Below, in pieces: positions 1 to 8,818 of a stretch of DNA of 64,000 bases. Position 1 is the stretch's first letter. The number at the start of each line of letters is the position of its first letter. Origin of the DNA: Burkholderia sp. BCC0322. GTDB taxonomy: Bacteria; Pseudomonadota; Gammaproteobacteria; Burkholderiales; Burkholderiaceae. The DNA lies in contig NZ_CADFDU010000004.1 of the NCBI RefSeq assembly GCF_902833045.1, positions 372,001-436,000 on the forward strand, in the 5' to 3' direction. Below the pieces are notes generated by a model. That model was not told where the DNA came from. It saw only the letters and a program-made list of their open reading frames with translations, and made no database searches. A program made the translations under genes and the position numbers.

Positions 1-634
1 CGCCGGAATCGGGATCGTAGATCGCGTATTGATCGACTGTGGCCCCGGTGATTGCAATCGTCGGTGGCTTGCATGTCAGTGCTTCGGCCTCTGCGTCGGC
101 TATCTGCTCGGCCGTCCACTTGCGCATTGCGTCAAGCGTTGCGCCGAAGCCGGATAACCCGGCGCGCCGATAGGCAATTTCGATTCGCTCGACCACGTCA
201 TCCGGAAATTGGATCGTGAAATGGTCGCGCTGATCGAGCGGCACGTCGAAAGAAGAAGCAAAGTAGACCATCAGGGGGCCGGCATCGGACACGACCAGAC
301 GCCCTCCGGTCGCCGCATAGGCATAGTTCACGGCGACTGACAATCGGCCTTGCTGCTCGATGAAATGACGGGTATCGACGTGCCGAAAGTCGATCGGCCA
401 AAAATGGCCGTCGTTGCGCGTGAGCGCTCGGGAACCCATGACCGCATCAAGTGGAGAAAGGTAGGTGCAAATGAACGGATCACGCGTACAGATCATCCGC
501 ATGTTGCCGTTGTACGTTCGATCGATCACCTCAGGTGAATCGATCGGTGACGTGTATAGCTGCTGCACCACCGTATAGAGCTTGATCGATGAATGAAGGA
601 AGTACGGACATTCGGCATGTTCTCTTTGGGTCAT
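1..634 (-). CDS. Hypothetical protein, 3' end beyond window edge
   Basis: An open frame reads without a stop from an ATG at 634-632 to the left edge, giving at least 211 residues that begin MTQREHAECPYFLHSSIK. An AAGG lies about 11 bases before the ATG. The visible part has no signal peptide or membrane segment and mixes acidic and aromatic stretches. I do not recognise the family. Codon choice is more relaxed in GC than the neighbouring genes, which could mean horizontal transfer. The AT-rich gap at 635-752 probably holds its promoter. The reading frame itself is fairly secure; the function is unknown. Confidence 0.6.
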   Translation of the reverse strand, partial: MTQREHAECPYFLHSSIKLYTVVQQLYTSPIDSPEVIDRTYNGNMRMICTRDPFICTYLSPLDAVMGSRALTRNDGHFWPIDFRHVDTRHFIEQQGRLSVAVNYAYAATGGRLVVSDAGPLMVYFASSFDVPLDQRDHFTIQFPDDVVERIEIAYRRAGLSGFGATLDAMRKWTAEQIADAEAEALTCKPPTIAITGATVDQYAIYDPDSG

Positions 635-752
635 AGGCTCGGATACCTTAGGCGTCGATTGACCGTAGACATTCACCGGTAAGAATTTTCTTGTCTATAG
701 GATTAATACGATATTTATTCGCACTCCGACTCAATACATGATCACGAGATGT

Positions 753-1424
753 TCAGAAAGCGTCCGTCGACATGCCCGACACTCCACCGAGCCCCAGCCC
801 CGCCGCTCGCTGGATCAGCTCGACGTCGTTGCTCACGCCGAGCTTCTTCATCGCACTGATCTTCTGCGCGCTGACCGTCTGCTTGCCCTTGCTCAGGCGC
901 TGCGCGATCGTCTTGATCGGCACCCCCGCCAGGTACAGGCGAATGACCTCGATCTCGCGCGCCGACAGCCGCACGGGCGCGTCGCCGCGCTCGCCGAATG
1001 CGTCGACCGCGCGCCTGACGAGCGGCGACAGGTAGCGCCCGCCGCTGTAGCTCGAATGAATGGCCGTGACGATGTGGCCGACCTCGTCGAACTTGCTGAC
1101 GATGCTCACGCCGCCGATCGCGAGGATCGATCCGAAGATCAGCGGGTTCTCGTTCGCGACCAGCGCGACGATCCCGACGTTCGGACGCGTGCGCCGCAGC
1201 CAGCCGAACAGCGCGAGGCTGTCCATCTGCTCGTCTCCACGGATCGCATAGTCGACCAGTACGACATCGCAGTCGACGCCGCCGAGCGTCGCGACCAGTT
1301 CGGCCACGCTCCGGTAGACCGCGACGATCTCGATCGAGCAGCCGCTGCCCGCGACCTGCTCGATGCCGGCCAGCGTCAACGGCCAGTCGTACGCGACAAC
1401 GACGCGAACATTGAATTTCCTCAT
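753..1424 (-). CDS. NarL/RcsB-type response regulator with LuxR helix-turn-helix
   Basis: 223 residues. The N-terminal receiver domain starts MRKFNVRVVVAYDWPLTLAG and contains VDCDVVLVDYAI, where the Asp of VLVDY is the expected phospho-acceptor. The C-terminal LuxR-type helix-turn-helix has the family pattern LSAREIEVIRLYLAG and later KGKQTVSAQKISAMKKLGV. The start at 1424 is chosen because the receiver begins there and GGAA lies about 10 bases upstream; an alternative ATG at 1445 adds seven residues. No histidine kinase is adjacent, so its partner is unknown. RcsB-like and BvgA/EvgA-like regulators share this architecture. Confidence 0.85.
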   Translation of the reverse strand: MRKFNVRVVVAYDWPLTLAGIEQVAGSGCSIEIVAVYRSVAELVATLGGVDCDVVLVDYAIRGDEQMDSLALFGWLRRTRPNVGIVALVANENPLIFGSILAIGGVSIVSKFDEVGHIVTAIHSSYSGGRYLSPLVRRAVDAFGERGDAPVRLSAREIEVIRLYLAGVPIKTIAQRLSKGKQTVSAQKISAMKKLGVSNDVELIQRAAGLGLGGVSGMSTDAF

Positions 1425-1813
1425 GCGCAGTTCCAGGTGGTTCATCGGCCGCGCGACGCGGAACGCGCACGGCCGGTTTGGCGTTGAAAGAACGTTCAGG
1501 CTATTTTTAGCCCGAACGTCGATTCTATGAAGCCGCGCACGGACGGGATATCGGACGGCATCGGGATCGGCCGTCCGGGACGTAATACGAGTTTGATATT
1601 TGCGCCAGTTCGAGCGCTCGACACCGGGCGGACGACCTCTGCGGACATCGGCCGGATGGCCAGCGTGGCGGGCCATGCGGGCCAAGCGGCCGGTCAGCAG
1701 GTAAAATCGACGCCTTTGCATACTGCGCCGGGCCACCGTCGGCGAGCGACGCGCCGACGCCGGCCTCGCGCCACCGCCCGTTTGCCGGCTGCCCGACCTC
1801 CCCCGCTTTCCTC
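1425..1813. other. Intergenic region between divergent genes, with an inverted repeat
   Basis: No gene is supported here. At 1492-1519 there is an imperfect hairpin (ACGTTC, one mismatched base, GGCT; loop ATTTTT; AGCC, one base, GAACGT). It lies about 70-95 bases upstream of the response-regulator start and could be an operator or leader hairpin. A TAAAAT at 1702-1707 is a plausible -10 element for the plus-strand gene at 1814, but no convincing -35 accompanies it. Confidence 0.35.
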
Positions 1814-2308
1814 ATGACCGACTCCGACCTGCAATCCGACGACACCTCCATCCACGAAGACGGCCTCTGGCGCGACAGCGGCTGGACGGCCCGCATCATC
1901 AAGAACGAAGACGACGACGGCTGGGCCGTCGAGATGATCAAGGACGGCGAGTCCGAGCCCGCGCTCGTCGGGCCGTGGACCATGGGCCGCGACAAGAAGA
2001 ACCCGAAGCCGATGGACGCGAACGCGTTCCGCACGCTCGTGAAGACCGCGACCGAAGTGCTGATGCGGCACGAGCAGCAGCGGCGCGCGATGCTGCACAA
2101 GGAAGTGACGGTTCAGGGCGACGACGGCCAGGATGTGTCGGTGACGCTCGACATCGTGCCGGACGAGTTCGAGCCGTATGCGCAGCTCAAGGCATTCGAT
2201 CCGTATGGCGAGCTGCTGGCCGAAGCGAAGGTGTCGGCCGGATTCAAGCTCAGCAAGGCCAGCGCCGAGCGCTGGGTCGCATCGGGCTTCGAGCGGCCGG
2301 CCTCCTGA
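1814..2308 (+). CDS. Conserved hypothetical cytoplasmic protein
   Basis: 164 residues beginning MTDSDLQSDDTSIHEDGLWR. The frame has typical high-GC third positions and no competing frame fits better. There is no signal peptide, membrane span or motif I can name. The protein is acidic at the N-terminus, has an internal TARIIKNEDDDGWAVEMIKD stretch, and looks like a single small globular domain. It sits alone, 27 bases from the convergent zinc-ribbon gene. Function unknown; it resembles the many lineage-restricted Burkholderia hypotheticals. Confidence 0.75.
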   Translation: MTDSDLQSDDTSIHEDGLWRDSGWTARIIKNEDDDGWAVEMIKDGESEPALVGPWTMGRDKKNPKPMDANAFRTLVKTATEVLMRHEQQRRAMLHKEVTVQGDDGQDVSVTLDIVPDEFEPYAQLKAFDPYGELLAEAKVSAGFKLSKASAERWVASGFERPAS

Positions 2309-2335
2309 TCGCGCACGGCGCGCCGGGCCGCGCGC

Positions 2336-2842
2336 TCAGGCGCCGGCGCCCTGCCGTGCGCGCCGCAGCCGGCGCGCCGCCAGCTTGCGCCGCACGAGCT
2401 GCTCGAATTGCTGCGTCGCGACCGCCGGATCGCGCGCGGCCAGCCCGAGCGCGTTGCGCACAAGCTGGATCGGCGTCAGCACGAGGCCCCACGGCACGCC
2501 CCACCAGCCGAACGCGGCCGACGCAAGCAGCGCGACCGCCTGCTTCCTGCGGCCGCAACGCCGGCAGCACACATGGCGCCGCGTTGCCCAGCGCGTGACG
2601 AACAGCAGCGACACGACGCGATGCGACGCATGGACATCGACCGGCTGGTCGTCGCGACGGCAGATCGGGCACGGCCCGTAACGCCAGTCGTGCACATACT
2701 CCCAGACCTTCGCGTCGGGCACCCGTTGCGCCTCGACGACGATCGGATGCGCTTGCGCGCATGCCGGACGGCAATAGCGGTGGCCGTCGATCGACCGACC
2801 GCCGACCAGGAACGTCCTGCCGCAGTGACTGCACTCTGCCAC
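2336..2842 (-). CDS. Small protein with Cys-pair (zinc-ribbon-like) motifs and a hydrophobic segment
   Basis: 168 residues from a GTG at 2842, chosen because GAGG lies five bases upstream and the protein then begins with a metal-binding-like motif, (M)AECSHCGRTF. Further Cys pairs follow: YCRPAC, CPIC and CCRRCGRR. A hydrophobic segment (VALLASAAFGWWGVPWGL) follows the last pair, and the C-terminus is basic. It is probably a membrane-associated protein with one or two zinc ribbons. An ATG 16 codons upstream has no visible ribosome-binding site. Function unknown. Confidence 0.65.
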   Translation of the reverse strand: MAECSHCGRTFLVGGRSIDGHRYCRPACAQAHPIVVEAQRVPDAKVWEYVHDWRYGPCPICRRDDQPVDVHASHRVVSLLFVTRWATRRHVCCRRCGRRKQAVALLASAAFGWWGVPWGLVLTPIQLVRNALGLAARDPAVATQQFEQLVRRKLAARRLRRARQGAGA

Positions 2843-2974
2843 GGTAACCTCGGATAAGCGTGATGCGCCGCGTGCCGGCCGCGCGCGCATTGCTGCACCG
2901 GCGATCCGGACGGGCTGTTTCCTGTCTTAACGGCCGACGTCGCGCGGTCTTGAGCGGCTGTGCGCCGCGGCGCG

Positions 2975-4336
<1,362 letters not shown>

Positions 4337-4508
4337 ACCCGCCTCGCGTTCGAGATCCTGCGGGCCCGACACCCTGATCTGGCAGCAATAGTTCACGATG
4401 GCCTCGTCGCTTGGATGGGTGGTCGAAACGGCCGTTGCCTGATCGCGCAGGGCGGGGCATCGTGGTCCCGCCGCGCAGTGCCGGGCCGTCCCTCTGATTG
4501 ACGTTTCG

Positions 4509-5093
4509 TTATCGGCAGAAAACGACGCGCTGCGTGTAGATTTGCGGTTCGGCGACCGGCTTCGTGGAAGCGTTGAGGTCGTCACGATAGGCCCGGTAGG
4601 TCTTGCCGTTCACCGTCACTTCCGCCGCACGGGCCGTCTCGATCGAGTCGAGGCCGTTGCGCTGCCACCCGCTCACCTGGCTCGCCGCGGTCACGGTCGA
4701 CTCGCCGGCGATCTTCTGCGTGATCGCGCTGCCGTCGCTCCATGGCTGCGTCTGCATATCCTCGGCATGCTGCATCGCGCCGATCGTCTTGCCGGTCGGC
4801 GTCGGCCCTTTCTGCGCTTCGAACGGCGCGCCGCGGCCGTACACCGGCGATCGCCACGACGGTGCGTGACCTTCCTCCGGCATCATGTAGATCATCTGAG
4901 GATCGCCGATCATCACCATCGGCGCGCACGCCGTGTTGTCGGCGCGACCGAGTGTCGTCAGCGCCTGCTCGACGCTCACCGCGTTCGCGGCGGTCTGCTC
5001 GCCCAGGATCACGAAGACCGCCGGGTTCTGGAATACCGCCTGCGCGGCGGCTTGCGCGCTGTACAACAACAGAGCGACGAAAAAGATCCTCAT
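4509..5093 (-). CDS. Exported hypothetical protein
   Basis: 194 residues. MRIFFVALLLYSAQAAAQ is a typical signal peptide with cleavage after AQA or AAQ. GGAGG lies eight bases before the ATG. The mature part has a few Cys residues (NTACAPM and the C-terminal VVFCR) and no motif I can name. It lies between the Pro/Ala-rich exported protein gene (5250-7007), from which it is separated by a terminator-like hairpin, and the sigma54 activator gene 172 bases downstream, so it may be cotranscribed with the regulator. Confidence 0.75.
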   Translation of the reverse strand: MRIFFVALLLYSAQAAAQAVFQNPAVFVILGEQTAANAVSVEQALTTLGRADNTACAPMVMIGDPQMIYMMPEEGHAPSWRSPVYGRGAPFEAQKGPTPTGKTIGAMQHAEDMQTQPWSDGSAITQKIAGESTVTAASQVSGWQRNGLDSIETARAAEVTVNGKTYRAYRDDLNASTKPVAEPQIYTQRVVFCR

Positions 5094-5123
5094 GATTGAG
5101 GCCTCCTTGCATCCTCGTCAGGC

Positions 5124-5160
5124 AAAAAGAGGTGTTGACCTCGGGGATGGGATCAACACC
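5124..5160 (-). terminator. Rho-independent terminator after the 585-residue exported protein gene
   Basis: Read on the minus strand, an 8-bp perfect stem (GGTGTTGA / TCAACACC, 5160-5153 with 5138-5131, 14-nt loop) is followed by TCTTTTTG. It lies 90 bases after the stop at 5250 and before the gene at 5093, so the downstream exported-protein gene needs read-through or its own promoter. Confidence 0.65.
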
Positions 5161-5249
5161 CGTCAAACAGGAAACGACCGTCGGGCTTCGGGTTCGAACG
5201 ACGCCCGTGCGACCTGCGTTCCGATCGCACGGGCGTCCGACCCGCTTGC

Positions 5250-7007
5250 TTACGACGACGTGCTCGTCGAAATGACAGCCGGCGTCGGCACGACCGGTGC
5301 AGCCGGGGCAGCCTGCTGGTCGACCGGTGCCGGCGGCAATCCTTGCGCCGGATCGGACAAGTCCGGCATGGCGGCGGGCTGCGCAGCGGCTTCGTCCGGC
5401 ACCTTCGCGTCGGCAGCCGGCATGTCGGCAGGCGCCGCGGCTGCGGCTGCGGCAGGCTGCGCGGCTTCCGGCGCGGGCGCTTCGGCAGCGACCGGAGCCG
5501 GCTCGACAGCCTTCGCATCGGCTGCCGGTGCGGGCATCGCGGTCTCGGCCGCGGGCACCGCGACGACGGCAGCGGCCGGCGTCGTGTCCGCAGCCGGCGC
5601 GGCAGCGGCCTGCGCTGCGTTGTCGGTCGCGGCCGGCATCGGCTCCGGCGCCTTGTCGGCGACGGGCTGCACGGGCTCGGGGGCCTTGTCGGCGACTGCC
5701 GGTACAGGCTCCGGCGCCTTGTCGGCCATTGCCGGCGCAGGTTCCGGCGCCTTGTCGGCGACTGCCGGTGCAGGCTCCGGCGCCTTGTCGGCGACTGCCG
5801 GTGCAGGTTCCGGCGCCTTGTCGGCGACTGCCGGTGCAGGCTCCGGCGCCTTCGTGTCGGCGACCGGCACGGCAGGGGCGGACGATGCCTTGTCCGCAAC
5901 TGCCGGTGCGGCGATCACGGCGGCAGCCGGTACGGCCGCGATCGCAGCCGCCGGTACGACCGATGCCGCGGGCGCGGCGGCGACAGCAGGCGCGGCAGCC
6001 ACTGCGGGCGCTGCTGCTGCGGCGGGTGCCGCGGCTGCGACGGCGGGGGCTGCGACGGCCGATGCGGCTGCGACAGCCGGCGCCGCTACTGCCGGTGCGG
6101 CAGCTGCAACAGCCGGTGCTGCCACAGCCGGTGCTGCGACGGCCGGTGCTGCGGCAACCGGTGCCATCGACGGCACGGGCACCGGTACCGGCACCGACAC
6201 GGGTGCCGCCTGCACCGAGGTCGTCGCCACCGGACGGGGTTGCGCCGGTGCCGGCGCGGCAGCGCCCAGCGGCGGCAAGCCCATGCGGTCGCGCACGATC
6301 GGATCGCGATACTTCACGTCGTCGGCAACCGTTGCTTCTACGCTCGGCGCCACGTTCGAGCGGGCGAGCGGCGCGGTCGTGCCCGGGCACAGGTGGCCGG
6401 TCGCTTCCACCGCGCGCCGGTTCGCGTCGCTCTGGCAGAGCAGCGCGAGCGCCACGTCGGTCAGGCCCATCGCACGGAATTCACGCGCATCGAGACGCCG
6501 GACGCAGGCCTGGTCGACCAGCGTCGTGCCGCCCGTCGCGCCGAACCCCGGGAACGACACGCCGACGCTCACCGACCCCATGCAGGTATCGGACAGCGTG
6601 GTCGTGAGGCCCGGCGCCTGGATCGCGGGGTTGGTCTTGATCGTCTGCGTACCCGAGTAATTGACGTTTTCCGATGACTGGGTGTTGTACGGGTTGGTGC
6701 CTGGCGAGCCGGATGACTGCAGCGACTGCGGCGTCACGTTCGTGCCGCCACTCGTGCTCGACGGCATCGTCACGTTCACGTTCACGCTCGAATTGCCGCT
6801 GCTGCGAACCCCGCTGGCGCTGGTCGCGTTGCCGCCGCGCGAGCTCGTGGTGTTCGTGTTCATGCTCGAGCCGCCCCCCTGGCTGACTGCCGTCGACGAC
6901 GTCGAGGACTGTGCGCTCGAAGTCGAATCGGCGGTTTGCGCTTGGGCGCCGATCGTGGTCATCGCGAACATCGCCGCGCATGCCACCTTGATCTTGTTGC
7001 TGTTCAT
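5250..7007 (-). CDS. Large exported Ala/Pro-rich repeat protein
   Basis: 585 residues from ATG 7007 (GGAGAG just upstream; signal peptide MNSNKIKVACAAMFAMTTIGAQAQ). The order is: a Ser/Thr/Asn-rich segment to about residue 110; a folded-looking part with two Cys pairs (SDTCMGSVSVGVSF ... LDAREFRAMGLTDVALALLC ... HLCP), about residues 135-215; then about 350 residues of low-complexity Ala/Pro/Val sequence including seven units of an 11-residue repeat like KAPEPAPAVAD. The Cys-containing part reminds me of a domain in phage- or pilus-associated proteins, but I cannot name it. It belongs to a run of exported-protein genes and shares a transcript with the gene at 7052-7333, 44 bases upstream. It could be a surface or cell-envelope-spanning protein. 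Confidence 0.8.
   Translation of the reverse strand: MNSNKIKVACAAMFAMTTIGAQAQTADSTSSAQSSTSSTAVSQGGGSSMNTNTTSSRGGNATSASGVRSSGNSSVNVNVTMPSSTSGGTNVTPQSLQSSGSPGTNPYNTQSSENVNYSGTQTIKTNPAIQAPGLTTTLSDTCMGSVSVGVSFPGFGATGGTTLVDQACVRRLDAREFRAMGLTDVALALLCQSDANRRAVEATGHLCPGTTAPLARSNVAPSVEATVADDVKYRDPIVRDRMGLPPLGAAAPAPAQPRPVATTSVQAAPVSVPVPVPVPSMAPVAAAPAVAAPAVAAPAVAAAAPAVAAPAVAAASAVAAPAVAAAAPAAAAAPAVAAAPAVAAAPAASVVPAAAIAAVPAAAVIAAPAVADKASSAPAVPVADTKAPEPAPAVADKAPEPAPAVADKAPEPAPAVADKAPEPAPAMADKAPEPVPAVADKAPEPVQPVADKAPEPMPAATDNAAQAAAAPAADTTPAAAVVAVPAAETAMPAPAADAKAVEPAPVAAEAPAPEAAQPAAAAAAAPADMPAADAKVPDEAAAQPAAMPDLSDPAQGLPPAPVDQQAAPAAPVVPTPAVISTSTSS
5630..5865 (-). repeat. 33-bp tandem repeat, about seven units
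   Basis: A 33-bp unit encoding an 11-residue motif of the form KAPEPAPAVAD is repeated about seven times inside the exported protein gene. The central copies are nearly identical at the DNA level and the outer ones diverge (VPAVAD, VQPVAD, MPAATD). Such in-frame arrays can change copy number by slippage or recombination. Confidence 0.8.
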
Positions 7008-7051
7008 TTCACTCTCCGGACGAGGTTTGACCTCCCACCCAGGCAACCGTA

Positions 7052-7333
7052 CTAATTCCCCTGATTCCCTTCAGCTTTGCCTGCTTCCCCGAACTGCTTC
7101 CAGCCGTTACCCAGCTGGGACCATGAGCCGGCCGACATGCCCTGCCACTGCTGGGCATCGGGTCCGCCGATGGCACTGCCCGAAGAAAGCGTTTGTTGTT
7201 CTGACGGTTTGGTTGTCTGGTCAGGGTTGTTTGACGTCTGCAAATTCGATTGCACGTCGTTGGCAATACGGTCAGCGCCATACGCCGTCAGAGACGCGAG
7301 CATCAGAGCGGCGGCAATCAGTTTCTGCTTCAT
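7052..7333 (-). CDS. Small exported protein
   Basis: 93 residues. MKQKLIAAALMLASLTAYGAD is a clear signal peptide. The 73-residue mature part is rich in Gln, Ser, Asn and Gly (QSNLQTSNNPDQTTKPSEQQ) and ends WSQLGNGWKQFGEAGKAEGN. AAGGAG is present upstream of the ATG. It lies 44 bases before the large repeat protein gene and is presumably cotranscribed with it. Function unknown; the composition suggests a disordered or self-assembling exported peptide. Confidence 0.7.
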   Translation of the reverse strand: MKQKLIAAALMLASLTAYGADRIANDVQSNLQTSNNPDQTTKPSEQQTLSSGSAIGGPDAQQWQGMSAGSWSQLGNGWKQFGEAGKAEGNQGN

Positions 7334-7363
7334 GCCAACTCCTTACGTGACAACAATGTGGGG

Positions 7364-7394
7364 AAAAGAGACCAGCGTCGCTGTGAAACTGGTC
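7364..7394 (-). terminator. Probable terminator after the Ser/Gly-rich exported protein gene
   Basis: On the minus strand a 6-bp stem (GACCAG / CTGGTC, 13-nt loop) is followed by TCTTTTCCCC, 15 bases after the stop at 7409. The stem is short, so this is likely partial termination between two exported-protein genes. Confidence 0.4.
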
Positions 7395-7408
7395 CCCCCC
7401 ACACCTGA

Positions 7409-7999
7409 CTAATGACTGCTTCCGGTCGCACTTGCACTGCCCTGGCTTCCGCCCGATGCGGACGGTGAGCCAGCCGGACCGGTACTCCAAACGGTCGACG
7501 AGTTGTAGTGATTCGAACCCGTGATCGCGCCTGACCCGCCACTGCCGGTCAGCCCAGCGGCACCCGCGTTGGCAACGCCCTGATCGTTCGCGCTCGAAGC
7601 CGTGTAATGATTGGCACCAAGGACGATCGTGGCGCTCACCCCGCCCGACAGCGCATTCGCGTTCTCGTTCGTGCTGCTGTTTCCACCGTACGAGCCTGCG
7701 GCACCGATACCGCCGCCTGCCGCGAACGCGCCCCCGTTCGTGCCCGAACCGCTGGCCGTCGAGGTCGTGTTGTGGAAGGCGGATGCCGTGCCGGCGGAAC
7801 CAGCGGGTGTCACCGTACTGCCCGCGTTCGCGCCCGCCGTCGAAGTCGAATTGCTGGTATAGCTGCCGGAGCCGACCAGGACCGAACCGGAAACACCCGC
7901 CGCAACGGATTGCGTCTGGTTGGTCGTGGAGGAACCCGCTGCCAATGCAGCCGACGATAAGACGGTGAGCGCTGTCGCGAAAATGACTTTGGCTTTCAT
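7409..7999 (-). CDS. Exported Ser/Gly/Ala/Thr-rich protein
   Basis: 196 residues from ATG 7999, preceded by AAGGA at six bases. MKAKVIFATALTVLSSAALA is a signal peptide. The mature protein is almost entirely small polar residues (SGSVLVGSGSYTSNSTSTAG, ending GGSQGSASATGSSH), with a few Tyr and His. NHYTASS and NHYNSS occur in similar settings, hinting at an internal duplication. There are no cysteines. The composition is like that of surface fibre or amyloid-forming proteins, though no curli-type repeat is recognisable. It is the second gene of the exported-protein group. Confidence 0.75.
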   Translation of the reverse strand: MKAKVIFATALTVLSSAALAAGSSTTNQTQSVAAGVSGSVLVGSGSYTSNSTSTAGANAGSTVTPAGSAGTASAFHNTTSTASGSGTNGGAFAAGGGIGAAGSYGGNSSTNENANALSGGVSATIVLGANHYTASSANDQGVANAGAAGLTGSGGSGAITGSNHYNSSTVWSTGPAGSPSASGGSQGSASATGSSH

Positions 8000-8110
8000 A
8001 GCAATTCCTTGCTGTGAGTAAGTTCGGCGGTGGCGGAGCCGGGTCAACCCCCATCGAGCGGAACCCGGCATCCGTACCGCCAGCCAATGACGAACGCTAC
8101 GCGTCGCGGC

Positions 8111-8434
8111 TTAGTGGTGCGTCGTCCAGCCGATCGAACCGGCATTCGCGCCGCTGGTGCCGCCTGCTTGCGCGCCACCGAAGCCGAAGCCGCCAACCGA
8201 CGACGATTGGGTGTGGCTCGTGTACGAGATCGAGCCGCTGCCCGGGCCACCGGCAAGTGCGCCGGCTGCACCGAGTGCCGAGCCGGAATCCGTTGCGGTG
8301 AAATGGCCGAAGCCGGCAACGCCTGCCATCGTCTGGCCGCCGCTCGACGAGCTGCTGCTCGAAACAGTGCCGCTGCCAGCGAACGCTGCACCCGAAACCG
8401 CCAGAACTGCTGCTGCAATCAGAAGCTTCTTCAT
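8111..8434 (-). CDS. Small exported Gly/Ser-rich protein
   Basis: 107 residues from ATG 8434 with GGAG six bases upstream. MKKLLIAAAVLAVSGAAFAG is a signal peptide. The mature part contains a Ser run (TVSSSSSSSGGQ) and Gly/Ala/Ser-rich sequence ending GSIGWTTHH. It is similar in style to the product of 7409-7999 and is the most upstream gene of the group, so it is likely the first gene after the promoter in the AT-rich gap. Function unknown. Confidence 0.72.
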   Translation of the reverse strand: MKKLLIAAAVLAVSGAAFAGSGTVSSSSSSSGGQTMAGVAGFGHFTATDSGSALGAAGALAGGPGSGSISYTSHTQSSSVGGFGFGGAQAGGTSGANAGSIGWTTHH

Positions 8435-8586
8435 GGTCGACTCCAAAACGGCGTGGACGGAATGAGTCAGGAAGATCGCACGCCATCAACCTTCCTGACT
8501 TGAGCAATCCTACAAATTAAGGATCACTATTCAATCAATAAATCAAGATGCCTTTTTTAACTTAACTTCTCGATATTTTTGCAATA

Positions 8587-8601
8587 CGAAGCTTAGCTTC
8601 G
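8587..8601. promoter_or_regulatory. Perfect 15-bp palindrome in AT-rich upstream region
   Basis: CGAAGCT and AGCTTCG flank a single T. It lies about 150 bases upstream of the start at 8434, within the leader that would run from the candidate sigma54 promoter, so it may be an operator or an RNA hairpin. The binding protein is unknown. Confidence 0.35.
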
Positions 8602-8803
8602 AGATTTTTAGTTATCCCAATTTTTTTGTAGGTGTTTTCTATTATTTTTATGAACATTCACCTTATACAAAAAACACCATTGCCTGAAATGCCAAAGCGA
8701 TGCGCACATATTTCAGGCTTGCGATATTCGATACCTCGCCGGACGGCATGCCGGCAACCGACACTCCATTCCGGAATCGAAATTCGCGAATATATTAACC
8801 ACC

Positions 8804-8818
8804 GCAAATGCAGTGCCG
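8804..8818 (-). promoter_or_regulatory. Candidate sigma54 promoter for the exported-protein genes
   Basis: Read on the minus strand: CGGCAC-TGCAT-TTGC. This matches the -24/-12 consensus TGGCAC-N5-TTGC at all but the first base, with the required GG-N10-GC spacing. Transcription would start near 8792 and give a leader of about 360 bases to the ATG at 8434. The sigma54 activator encoded at 2975-4336 is in the same gene group. Position and match are seen; activity is inferred. Confidence 0.5.
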
